From VRUE01 sp040904405 (GTDB lineage Bacteria > Actinomycetota > Thermoleophilia > Solirubrobacterales > 70-9), in NCBI GenBank assembly GCA_040904405.1, contig JBBDTK010000113.1, positions 1-23,807 of the forward strand: a DNA stretch of 23,807 nt, given 5' to 3'. The notes below the pieces were generated by a model, which saw nothing but the letters and a program-made list of their open reading frames with translations, was not told the origin of the DNA and searched no databases. Made by a program: the position numbers and the translations under genes. This document shows positions 9,565 through 16,203 of this stretch, piece by piece. Within the stretch, counting starts at the first letter, position 1. Each line of letters opens with the position of its first letter.

Positions 9565-9677
9565 GGGTCCATCCCGGCAGGGGTTCCACTTAACTTTTCC
9601 CGAAGACAGTGGTCGGCTGTCCGCAAGCCTCGCCGCGGAAAAAGTACAAGACGTTCCACCCCTACCGGGATGGACCC
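9565..9677. repeat. 101-bp dispersed palindromic-ended element, copy 2
   Basis: The core is 9571-9671. Arms GGGTCCATCCCGG (9565-9577) and CCGGGATGGACCC (9665-9677) pair over 13 bp. The inner stem has one change relative to copy 1 that remains a G-U pair in the minus-strand RNA. It lies inside an operon between leuB and ilvE, and the leuB stop codon (9662-9664) is within it. CCTTATG occurs on both sides (9557-9563 and 9676-9682), which could be a target duplication or chance. A partial extra arm, CCATCCCGG, lies at 9540-9548 over the ilvE start. Confidence 0.85.
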
Positions 9678-10765
9678 TTATGAAGCTCGGTCAGGACCGC
9701 GTCAGTCATCTCCGTGGTGCCGACCTCCGTCTCCGGCGTTGGGGCGACCGTGCCGCCGGTCAGGTCGGGGGTCCGGAGGCCTTGCTCGAGCACGGCGTCG
9801 ACGGCAGTCTCGATCCGGGCGGCGTCGCTGGCGCGATCGAGGCCGTGGCGCAACATCATCGCCGTGCTGAGGAAGGTGGCGAGCGGGTTGGCGACACCCT
9901 GGCCGGCTATGTCGGGGGCGGAGCCGTGGACCGGCTCGAACAGGCCCGGGTCGCCGTCCGCCCCGAGGCTGGCCGAGGGCAGCATTCCGAGCGAGCCGGT
10001 CAGCATCGCCGACTCGTCGCTGAGGATGTCGCCGAAGAGGTTCTCGGTGACGATCACGTCGAACTCGGCCGGGCGGGAGACCAGCTGCATCGCCGCGTTG
10101 TCGACCAGCAGGTGCTCGAGCTCGACCTCGGGATATTCGCCGGCGAGGCCGCTGACGGTCTCGCGCCAGAGCCGCGAGGTCTCCAGCACGTTCGCCTTGT
10201 CGACCGAGGTGACGCGGGCGGGGCGGTCGCCCCCCGCGGAGCGGCGCCGGGCCGCCTCGAAGCCGGCGCGGGCGATCCGCTCGATCTCGGCGACCGAGTA
10301 CTCGCAGGTGTCGTGGGCGACGTCGCCGTTTCGACCGCTGTCGCCGAAGTAGATGCCGCCGGTCAGCTCGCGCACGACCAGCAGGTCGGTGCCGGCGATC
10401 CGCTCCTCGCGCAGCGGGCTGGAGCCGACCAGGGCCGGGCTCGGACGGACCGGCCGCAGGTTGGCGTAGAGGCCCATCCCCTTGCGCAGGCCGAGCAGCC
10501 CCTGCTCGGGGCGCGGCGCAGCGGGGTCGGTGGTGTCCCATTTCGGCCCGCCGACGGCGCCGAGCAGGACCGCGTCGGCGGCGCCGCAGGCGGCCAGCAC
10601 CTCGTCGGTGAGGGCGGCGCCGTGAGCGTCGATCGAGCAACCGCCGACGAGGTGCTCCTCGAACTCGAAATCGCCCAGCGCATCGAGCAGGCGTCGCGCC
10701 GCAGCGACGATCTCGGGCCCGATCCCGTCGCCGGGCAGCAGGACTACGCGCGGAGGGCTCGGCAT
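9662..10765 (-). CDS. leuB: 3-isopropylmalate dehydrogenase
   Basis: Oxidatively decarboxylates 3-isopropylmalate with NAD+ in leucine synthesis; in the citramalate pathway the same enzyme class handles 3-methylmalate. The 367-residue product has LLPGDGIGPEI, GAVGGPKWD, the substrate loop LRKGMGLYANLRPVR, ELTGGIYFG, the Lys-containing DKANVLETSRLW, TENLFGDILSDE with metal-binding Asp residues, and EPVHGSAPDIAGQGVANP. The last residues (GPSR) and the stop codon are encoded by repeat copy 2, so the C-terminus was probably altered when the element arrived. The 103-bp gap upstream contains a hairpin and short overlapping upstream frames. Confidence 0.95.
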   Translation of the reverse strand: MPSPPRVVLLPGDGIGPEIVAAARRLLDALGDFEFEEHLVGGCSIDAHGAALTDEVLAACGAADAVLLGAVGGPKWDTTDPAAPRPEQGLLGLRKGMGLYANLRPVRPSPALVGSSPLREERIAGTDLLVVRELTGGIYFGDSGRNGDVAHDTCEYSVAEIERIARAGFEAARRRSAGGDRPARVTSVDKANVLETSRLWRETVSGLAGEYPEVELEHLLVDNAAMQLVSRPAEFDVIVTENLFGDILSDESAMLTGSLGMLPSASLGADGDPGLFEPVHGSAPDIAGQGVANPLATFLSTAMMLRHGLDRASDAARIETAVDAVLEQGLRTPDLTGGTVAPTPETEVGTTEMTDAVLTELHKGPSR

Positions 10766-10806
10766 ACGCCCACTCTAATCGCCTCCATGGTGCGCTCTCT
10801 CCTTGT

Positions 10807-10865
10807 GGGGGTCGTCGGTTGAAGCATTGTCATGCCCATAGCCATAGAAAGCCTCAACCACCCCC
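10807..10865. other. two-part hairpin between methyltransferase and leuB
   Basis: GGTTGAAGC (10817-10825) pairs with GCCTCAACC (10851-10859); the one non-complementary position is a G-U pair in the minus-strand RNA. Outside it, GGGGGT (10807-10812) pairs with ACCCCC (10860-10865), leaving a 4-nt bulge. It begins directly after tandem methyltransferase stop codons and ends about 40 nt before the leuB start. It could be a processing or stabilising hairpin, or a weak attenuator. No U-tract is present. Confidence 0.5.
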
Positions 10866-10868
10866 TCA

Positions 10869-11624
10869 TCAACCGGCCGTCGCCTCGATGTTGAGGCGGA
10901 TGTAGCGGAGAACGAGCGGTTCGGGCAACTCGGCGACGACGGCGTCGGTGAAGGGCTCGCGCAGCTCGGCCGGTAGGCGCTCGTGGTGAGCGGCGAGACC
11001 GACCACGGCGACGTACTCGCGCGGGTCTTCGGGCGAGACGAGGCGCTCCTCGAGCCAGCAGCGGGCCCGGTTGAAACCTGCCCGTTCCAGGCGGACCTGC
11101 GTCTTCTCGGGTGTCGCATAGTGCCAGGGCTCCGGCCGGCCGGCGAGGTGCTCGGAGAATGGCTTGGATGCAGCGGCTCGCTTCACCGCTGCGACCCAGT
11201 TGGCGACATTGCCCGCCCCGCCGCACTGCGCGGCCAGCCGACCGCCGGGCTTGAGGGCCTCGTACAAGCGGCCGAAGAGCACCTCGTGGTCGAAGACCCA
11301 GTGGAAGGCGGCGTTGGAAAAGACCGCGTCGACCGGCTCGGCGAGCTGCAACTCGAGCAGATCGGACTCGATCAGCTCCACTTGGTTGCCGTAGCTCGCC
11401 AGGGCCTCGCGCGCCTCGGCGATCATCGACGCGGAGCCGTCCACCCCGATCACCCTGCCGCGAGGAAGCCGCTCGGCCAGCAGCCTCGTCACCCGGCCCG
11501 AGCCGCAGCCGGCGTCGAGCACCGTCTCGTCGCCGTTCAGCGGCAGGCGGGCGAGGACATCGCGCGCCCACTCTTCCTGCGGTGCCGCCAGGCGGTCGTA
11601 GGTCTTTGCGTCCCACTCGGTCAT
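10869..11624 (-). CDS. SAM-dependent methyltransferase, trans-aconitate methyltransferase-like
   Basis: A 251-residue class I methyltransferase with motif I VLDAGCGSGRVTRLL, the acidic strand VIGVDGSASMI, SDLLEL and the motif IV-like DAVFSNAAFHWVFDHEVLF, followed by LKPGGRLAAQCGG. Overall layout and spacing resemble trans-aconitate 2-methyltransferase (Tam); the FSNAAFHWVFDHE segment parallels FANASLQWLPDHY in E. coli Tam, as I recall it. Its place between leuD and leuB suggests a substrate among the leucine-pathway tricarboxylate-like acids; yeast Tmt1 methylates both trans-aconitate and 3-isopropylmalate. That substrate is inference only. The start ATG 11624 lies 9 nt after a strong 47-bp hairpin; an in-frame ATG at 11666 would put its first codons inside that hairpin. 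Confidence 0.82.
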   Translation of the reverse strand: MTEWDAKTYDRLAAPQEEWARDVLARLPLNGDETVLDAGCGSGRVTRLLAERLPRGRVIGVDGSASMIAEAREALASYGNQVELIESDLLELQLAEPVDAVFSNAAFHWVFDHEVLFGRLYEALKPGGRLAAQCGGAGNVANWVAAVKRAAASKPFSEHLAGRPEPWHYATPEKTQVRLERAGFNRARCWLEERLVSPEDPREYVAVVGLAAHHERLPAELREPFTDAVVAELPEPLVLRYIRLNIEATAG

Positions 11625-11633
11625 CGAACTCGG

Positions 11634-11680
11634 TTCCGCTGTTCCTTTTGTGTCCCATGGGCACAAAAGGAACAGCGGAA
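11634..11680. repeat. 47-bp perfect hairpin upstream of methyltransferase start
   Basis: Arms TTCCGCTGTTCCTTTTGTG (11634-11652) and its exact complement (11662-11680) make a 19-bp stem with the 9-nt loop TCCCATGGG. It nearly fills the 67-bp gap between leuD and the methyltransferase. In the minus-strand RNA the stem ends 9 nt before the start codon, so any ribosome site would be buried in it. Likely a control or processing structure; no oligo-U run follows. Confidence 0.8.
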
Positions 11681-11691
11681 GCTCGTGGTCG

Positions 11692-12255
11692 TCACAGCGC
11701 CGTGGTGAGCGGGCCGCGCGTGCCGCCGGCGCCGGCCTCGAAGGCGTCGATCGCGCCCTCGTTCTCCAGCGTGATGCCGATGTCGTCGAGGCCGTTGAGC
11801 AGGCGGTGCTGGACGTCGGGCTCGATCGCGAACTCGAAGACGCCGCCGGCGCAGGTGACGGTCTGGTCGTCGACGTCGATCCGCGCCTCCCCGGCCTCGG
11901 CGACAGCCCGGCAGTGCTCCTCGTCGAGGACGACCGGCAGCAGCCCGATCTTGGTGCAGTTGGAGTAGAAGATGTCGGCGAAGGAGGGGGCGACTACCGC
12001 CTCGAAGCCGAAGTCCTCCAGCGCCCAGGGAGCGTGCTCGCGCGAGGAGCCGCAGCCGAAGTTGGCGCCGGCGACGAGGATCGGGTTGGGCTCGAGCTCG
12101 ATCTCCCCCGAACGCAGCCAGTCGTAGAAGAGGAACTCGCCGAAGCCGCTGCGCTCGACCCGCTTGAGGAACTGCTTGGGGATGATCTGGTCGGTGTCCA
12201 CGTCTGCCCGGTCGAGGACAGATACGCCCCCCTCTATGACATCAATGGGTCTCAA
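11692..12255 (-). CDS. leuD: 3-isopropylmalate dehydratase, small subunit
   Basis: Small subunit of the LeuCD isomerase that interconverts 2- and 3-isopropylmalate, and probably citramalate and 3-methylmalate here. The 187-residue product shows VDTDQIIPKQFLKR, FLFYDWLR, AGANFGCGSSREHAPWAL (the swivelling-domain substrate loop) and SFADIFYSNCTKIGLLPV. The start is a TTG at 12255, supported by GGAGG six nt upstream and by the DVIEGGVSVLDR N-terminus that would otherwise be lost. It is separated from leuC by 112 bp containing an inverted repeat, longer than usual for this subunit pair. Confidence 0.95.
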   Translation of the reverse strand: MRPIDVIEGGVSVLDRADVDTDQIIPKQFLKRVERSGFGEFLFYDWLRSGEIELEPNPILVAGANFGCGSSREHAPWALEDFGFEAVVAPSFADIFYSNCTKIGLLPVVLDEEHCRAVAEAGEARIDVDDQTVTCAGGVFEFAIEPDVQHRLLNGLDDIGITLENEGAIDAFEAGAGGTRGPLTTAL

Positions 12256-12302
12256 GGTGTGCCTCCGGTTTCAGTTCTAGCCCGCCGGCGGCGGACGCGG
12301 AA

Positions 12303-12341
12303 ACGGAACCGAATCCATCTCTGATTCCCTTTCGGTTCCGT
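12303..12341. other. inverted repeat in the leuC-leuD gap
   Basis: ACGGAACCGAA (12303-12313) and TTCGGTTCCGT (12331-12341) are perfect 11-bp complements around a 17-nt loop. Downstream on the minus strand comes GC-rich sequence and then the leuD ribosome site. It may tune the LeuC:LeuD ratio by processing or partial termination. The motif CGGTTCCG also occurs in the hairpin before the methyltransferase, which may or may not be meaningful. Confidence 0.6.
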
Positions 12342-12367
12342 GAGAGCAGAGCAGCCGGCGGCATGTG

Positions 12368-13753
12368 TCAGCTCCACTCCCGGATGTCGACGAAGTGCCC
12401 CTCGATCGCCGCCGCGGCCGCCATCTTCGGGCTGACCAGGTGGGTACGGCCGCCCTTGCCCTGGCGCCCCTCGAAGTTGCGGTTGGAGGTCGAGGCGCAG
12501 CGCTCGCCCTCGGCCAGGGTGTCGGGATTCATCCCCAGGCACATCGAGCAGCCCGCCTCGCGCCAGTCGAAGCCGGCGGAGCGGAAGACGTCGTGCAGGC
12601 CCTCGGCCTCGGCGGCCGCCTTGACCTGCTGCGAGCCGGGGACGACCATGCCGCGCACGGTGCCGGCGACCTTGCGGCCGTCGACGATCGCAGCTGCCTC
12701 GCGCAGGTCCTCGATCCGCGAGTTGGTGCAGGAGCCGATGAAAACCCGTTCGGGCGCGACCTCGGTCATCGGCGTGCCCGGCTCCAGGGCCATATAGGCG
12801 AGCGCCCGCTCGGCCGACTCGCGGTCCGCCGGCGAGTCCATCGCCGCCGGGTCGGGAACGCTCTCGGTGACCTCGACCACCATCCCGGGCGTGGTGCCCC
12901 AGGTGACCATCGGCGAGATTTCCCCCGCGTCGATCTCCACCTCGGTGTCGAAGCTCGCCCCGGCGTCGGTGGGCAGCCGGTGCCAGCCCTCGACCGCGGC
13001 TTCGAAGTCCTGCGGCGCGGCCGGCTTGCCCCGCACCCACTCGAAGGTGGTCTCGTCGGGAGCGATCATCCCGGCGCGCCCGCCGCCCTCGATCGTCATG
13101 TTGCAGATCGTCATCCGCCCCGGCATCGCCAGCGCCTCGATCGCCGGGCCGGCGTACTCGACCGCATGGCCGACCATGCCGCCGGTGCCGAGCCGGCCGA
13201 TCGTCGCCAGGATCAGGTCCTTCGGCGTGACCCCGGTCCCGAGTTCGCCGCCGTAGGAGATCCGCATCGTCTTCGGCTTCTTCTGCACCAGGCACTGGGT
13301 GGCGAGCACGTGCTCGACCTCGGAGGTGCCGATGCCGAAGGCGAGCGCCCCGAAGGCGCCGTGGGTCGAGGTGTGGCTGTCGCCGCAGACGATCGTCATC
13401 CCCGGCTGCGTCGCTCCCAGCTCAGGGCCGATCACGTGCACGATCCCCTGCCGCTCGGAGCCCAGCGAGTAGAGCGGGATGCCGAACTCCTCGCAGTTGC
13501 GCTCCAGGGTCTCGACCTGGACGCGGGAGAGCTTGTCGGCGATCAGCCGCGCCGCCATCGTGCCGTCGGTCGGCACGTTGTGGTCGGCGGTCGCCAGCGT
13601 CTTGTCGGGCCGCCGCACACCTCGTCCGGCGAGCCGCAGCCCGTCGAAGGCCTGCGGCGAGGTCACCTCGTGGACCAGGTGGAGGTCGATGTAGATCAAC
13701 CCCTCGGAGACCTCGTGCGCCGTCCAGATCTTGTCGAACATCGTCTGCGCCAT
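12368..13753 (-). CDS. leuC: 3-isopropylmalate dehydratase, large subunit
   Basis: Aconitase-family [4Fe-4S] subunit of LeuCD. The 461-residue length is normal. Landmarks are TMFDKIWTAHEV at the N-terminus, LVHEVTSPQAF, CGDSHTSTHGAFGALAFGIGTSEVEHVLATQ, and the cluster-ligand cysteines in FIGSCTNSRIEDLR and GCSMCLGMNPD. ATG 13753 has GAGGAAA about 5 nt upstream; a second ATG four codons later is a less likely start. It follows leuA by 42 bp in the same direction. Confidence 0.96.
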   Translation of the reverse strand: MAQTMFDKIWTAHEVSEGLIYIDLHLVHEVTSPQAFDGLRLAGRGVRRPDKTLATADHNVPTDGTMAARLIADKLSRVQVETLERNCEEFGIPLYSLGSERQGIVHVIGPELGATQPGMTIVCGDSHTSTHGAFGALAFGIGTSEVEHVLATQCLVQKKPKTMRISYGGELGTGVTPKDLILATIGRLGTGGMVGHAVEYAGPAIEALAMPGRMTICNMTIEGGGRAGMIAPDETTFEWVRGKPAAPQDFEAAVEGWHRLPTDAGASFDTEVEIDAGEISPMVTWGTTPGMVVEVTESVPDPAAMDSPADRESAERALAYMALEPGTPMTEVAPERVFIGSCTNSRIEDLREAAAIVDGRKVAGTVRGMVVPGSQQVKAAAEAEGLHDVFRSAGFDWREAGCSMCLGMNPDTLAEGERCASTSNRNFEGRQGKGGRTHLVSPKMAAAAAIEGHFVDIREWS

Positions 13754-13795
13754 TCGTTTCCTCTTTCGTGAAAGTTAGCGGTGAGCGGCGGCTGC

Positions 13796-15382
13796 TCAGG
13801 GCCCCGGGGTGCGCTCGACCGCGGCCTCCGCGGTCGCCGCCTCGGCCTCGCGGATCGCGGCGCCCTCGAGCGCGTTGGAGAGCGCTCGCACGTAGGCGCG
13901 GGCCGATGCCTCGAGGATGTCGGTGGCGACGCCCTGGCCGGTCGCCAGGCGGCCCGCGGCGCGCAGCATCACGCTGACCTCGCCGAGCGCGTCCTCCCCC
14001 CCGGTCACGGCCGCGACCGTGTACTGGCGCAGCTGGCACTCGGTCCCGGCCGCCTGCTGGATCGCGAGGAAGATCGCGTCGACCGGGCCGTCGCCGCTCG
14101 ACTCCCCGACCGACTCCTCGCCGGAGGGCAGCTTGACCGCGACCCGGGCCAGCGGCTCGCGCCGCGAGCCCGCCTCGACCTCGAACCAGGCCAGCTCGTG
14201 CGAGTCCTCCTTCTCGCGCATCTCGTCGGAGACGATCGCCTCGAGGTCGAGCGCGGTGACCTGCTTCTTGCGGTCGGCGACCTGCTTGAAGCGCTTGAAG
14301 GCGGCGTTGAGCGCGTTGCCCTCGACCTTGAACCCGAGCTGCTCCAGCGCGTCGCGCAGGGCGTGGCGGCCGGAGTGCTTGCCGAGCACGATCGAGTTCG
14401 ACTCGAGGCCGACTTCGGTCGCGTCCATGATCTCGTAGGTGGTGCGCTCCTTCAGCACGCCGTCCTGGTGGATGCCGGACTCGTGGGCGAAGGCGTTGCG
14501 GCCGACGATCGCCTTGTTCGGCTGCACCGCGTAGCCGGTCAAGCGCGAGACCATGCGGCTGCTGCGGGCCAGCTCGCGGCTGTTGACGCCCGTGGACAGG
14601 CCGTGCGTGTCCTCGCGGGTCCGGATCAGCATCACGATCTCCTCCAGCGAGCAGTTGCCGGCCCGCTCGCCGATCCCGTTGATCGCGCACTCGACCTGGC
14701 GCGCCCCGGCGAGGACGCCGGCGTAGGAGTTGGCGACCGCCAGCCCGAGGTCGTCGTGGCAGTGGACCGAGGTCTCGGCCTCACGCAGCGCCGGGGCCAG
14801 CTCGTAGAGCCGGCGGAAGTACTCCGCGTACTCCTCCGGCGTGGTGTAGCCGACGGTGTCGGGGATGTTGACCACGGTCGCGCCCTCCTCGACCGCGATC
14901 GCGCAGACCTCGGCGGTGAACTCGACGTCGGCCCGGGTAGCGTCCATCGGCGAGAACTCGACGTCCTCGCAGTAAGAGCGGGCCAGGGCGACGGCGGCGC
15001 GGGCCTGGCCCTTGACGTCCTCGCGATCGGTCTGCAGCTGATGCTCGATGTGGATGTCGGAGGTCGAGATGAAGGTGTGGATGCGCGGCCGCTCGGCGTC
15101 GCGGGTCGCCCCCCAGGCGGCGTCGATGTCCGCCTTGTGGGTGCGGGCGAGGCCGCAGATCGTCGGCCCCTCGACCCCGCGCGCGATCGCCTCGACCGCC
15201 TCGAAGTCCCCCGGCGAGGTGATCGGGAAGCCGGCCTCGATCACGTCGACCCCCAGCCGCGCGAGCTGCTGGGCGATCTCCACCTTCTCGGCGGTGTTGA
15301 GCGAGATGCCGGGCGACTGCTCGCCGTCGCGCAGGGTGGTGTCGAAGATGTGGACGCGGTTGGCGTCGGCTGCTGGTTCCAT
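13796..15382 (-). CDS. leuA: 2-isopropylmalate synthase
   Basis: Commits 2-ketoisovalerate and acetyl-CoA to leucine synthesis. The 528-residue protein has the barrel start IFDTTLRDGEQSPGISL, NIPDTVGYTTP, the metal-binding SVHCHDDLGLAVANS, NGIGERAGNCSLEE, and GRNAFAHESGIHQDGVLK. A C-terminal LeuA dimer/leucine-feedback domain runs from about 390 to 510, so the enzyme should be inhibited by leucine. The last ~20 residues are an Ala/Glu-rich tail. The start ATG 15382 has an exceptionally strong purine-rich ribosome site (15387-15400, GGAGAAGGAGGAAG), which is the target of the leuL codon tract. First structural gene of the leucine operon. Confidence 0.96.
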   Translation of the reverse strand: MEPAADANRVHIFDTTLRDGEQSPGISLNTAEKVEIAQQLARLGVDVIEAGFPITSPGDFEAVEAIARGVEGPTICGLARTHKADIDAAWGATRDAERPRIHTFISTSDIHIEHQLQTDREDVKGQARAAVALARSYCEDVEFSPMDATRADVEFTAEVCAIAVEEGATVVNIPDTVGYTTPEEYAEYFRRLYELAPALREAETSVHCHDDLGLAVANSYAGVLAGARQVECAINGIGERAGNCSLEEIVMLIRTREDTHGLSTGVNSRELARSSRMVSRLTGYAVQPNKAIVGRNAFAHESGIHQDGVLKERTTYEIMDATEVGLESNSIVLGKHSGRHALRDALEQLGFKVEGNALNAAFKRFKQVADRKKQVTALDLEAIVSDEMREKEDSHELAWFEVEAGSRREPLARVAVKLPSGEESVGESSGDGPVDAIFLAIQQAAGTECQLRQYTVAAVTGGEDALGEVSVMLRAAGRLATGQGVATDILEASARAYVRALSNALEGAAIREAEAATAEAAVERTPGP

Positions 15383-15386
15383 CGGG

Positions 15387-15478
15387 CTTCCTCCTTCTCC
15401 GCTGCTTTCGAATGACCTTGTCTCTCGCGGCTCTCGCGCCGCCCAGCGCTATTCCCCCCGAGGGGGGAGGAGAAGGAG
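15387..15478 (-). promoter_or_regulatory. leucine-sensing translational attenuator of leuA (SD / anti-SD pair)
   Basis: In the minus-strand RNA, CUCCUUCUCC (15478-15469), which is Leu codons 11-13 and the first base of codon 14 of leuL, is exactly complementary to GGAGAAGGAG (15400-15391) in the leuA ribosome site. About 68 nt lie between, including a CCCCC/GGGGG hairpin at the end of leuL and a GCGGC/GCCGC hairpin. A ribosome stalled on the Leu codons would cover the anti-SD and free leuA; one that reaches the leuL stop would re-expose it and close leuA. No U-tract terminator is seen, so the control looks translational. Confidence 0.75.
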
Positions 15479-15508
15479 TAGCGCGAGGCTGTCGAGCCGG
15501 TGCGTCAT
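15449..15508 (-). CDS. leuL: leu operon leader peptide
   Basis: The 19-residue frame encodes MTHRLDSLALLLLLPPRGE and contains seven leucines, five of them consecutive (codons 10-14: CTA CTC CTT CTC CTC). Its stop lies 66 nt before the leuA start. A short Leu-run peptide directly upstream of leuA is the hallmark of ribosome-mediated attenuation; leader peptides before leuA have been predicted in other actinobacteria. The start has no clear ribosome site but lies 10 nt after a possible -10 box, so it may be read from a leaderless or near-leaderless mRNA. It is too short for routine gene callers. The Leu codons themselves form the anti-SD tract. Confidence 0.8.
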   Translation of the reverse strand: MTHRLDSLALLLLLPPRGE

Positions 15509-15518
15509 TCGCCGTTCC

Positions 15519-15547
15519 AGCTTAGCGTAGGGTGCCGCCATCGCCAA
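15519..15547 (-). promoter_or_regulatory. candidate leu operon promoter
   Basis: On the minus strand TTGGCG (15547-15542) and TAAGCT (15524-15519) are separated by exactly 17 bp and end 10 nt before the leuL ATG. Both hexamers are only partial matches to consensus. TACGCT, 5 bp upstream, is an alternative -10. The position fits a transcript starting at or just before leuL. Confidence 0.4.
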
Positions 15548-15555
15548 AGCCGAGC

Positions 15556-16116
15556 CTAGGACTGGCGGAGGATGTTCTGGCCGGGGCCGCCGCGCAGCAG
15601 GTCGCTGCCCGGGCCGCCGCGCAGCAGGTCGCTGCCCGGGCCGCCGAAGAGGAGGTCGTTGCCGGGACCGCCGTAGAGGGCGTCGGCGCCGCGGCGGCCG
15701 TAGAGCCGATCGTCACCGGCGCCGCCGATCAGCTTGTCGTCACCGGAGCCGCCGACCAGCACGTCGTCACCGGGGCCGCCCCTGATCGTCACCGGGATCG
15801 CGACGTTGCGGGAGACCACGACCCGGTCGTCACCCGCGCCGGCGTTGACTTCGAAGCCGCCGATCCTGGCGGCGGCGCAGACCAGCTCGTTCGGCTTGCC
15901 CTCGGGGTGGCTGCAGAGGTCGCCGCCGACTTCGAGCTGGACCAGCGAGTCGATCACGTACTCGCGGCCGTCGGGGCCGAGCCAGATCCGGATCGTGTTC
16001 GCTTCGGCGCCACCGGCGAGCAGCACGGTGAAGCTCTTCGCCTTCGGCATCGCGGAGGCGACCGCCGGCGCGAGGACGGCCAGGATCGCAAGTGAGATCA
16101 GGATCGGCTTCTTCAT
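15556..16116 (-). CDS. secreted calcium-binding protein with RTX-type nonapeptide repeats
   Basis: A 186-residue exported protein of unknown role. Residues 1-22 are a Sec signal peptide (MKK, hydrophobic core, cleavage after AVASA). Residues 23-112 form an unrecognised small domain with GAGDDRVVVSRN near its end. Residues 113-184 are eight nonapeptides of the GGxGxDxLx type that bind Ca2+ in a parallel beta-roll. The fourth is degenerate (GRRGADALY) and the sixth and seventh are identical. Such small repeat proteins are common in Thermoleophilia. Unlike RTX toxins it has an N-terminal signal peptide, and no type I exporter gene is nearby. It lies between serA and the leu promoter, with no obvious functional link to either. 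ATG 16116 is chosen because it begins the signal peptide. Confidence 0.85.
   Translation of the reverse strand: MKKPILISLAILAVLAPAVASAMPKAKSFTVLLAGGAEANTIRIWLGPDGREYVIDSLVQLEVGGDLCSHPEGKPNELVCAAARIGGFEVNAGAGDDRVVVSRNVAIPVTIRGGPGDDVLVGGSGDDKLIGGAGDDRLYGRRGADALYGGPGNDLLFGGPGSDLLRGGPGSDLLRGGPGQNILRQS
15584..15646 (-). repeat. 27-bp tandem duplication inside the RTX repeat region
   Basis: 15584-15610 and 15611-15637 are identical 27-bp units, and the first 9 bp of a third follow (15638-15646). Each unit encodes one nonapeptide (GGPGSDLLR in frame). Identity at every codon position, unlike the other six repeats, points to a very recent duplication. Confidence 0.9.
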
Positions 16117-16203
16117 CGGTCGGTTCGTCCCCGCCGGCGAGAGGTCGGGGCGCCTATGAGGGAAACAGCGCGGGAGGCCCATCGTTGCGGCTCCGCGCGA
16201 AAC

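Noticed and set aside
9543..9659. 39-residue N-terminal extension of IlvE
   Set aside because: It is mostly encoded by the dispersed repeat; the normal BCAT N-terminus begins at 9542. Kept only as a finding about the repeat.
15449..15480. Rho-independent terminator at the CCCCCC/GGGGGG palindrome in leuL
   Set aside because: The stem is GC-only and no T-run follows on the minus strand; SD sequestration explains the layout better.
15584..15646. CRISPR or minisatellite array
   Set aside because: The units are in frame inside a coding region and encode RTX nonapeptides; there are no spacers.
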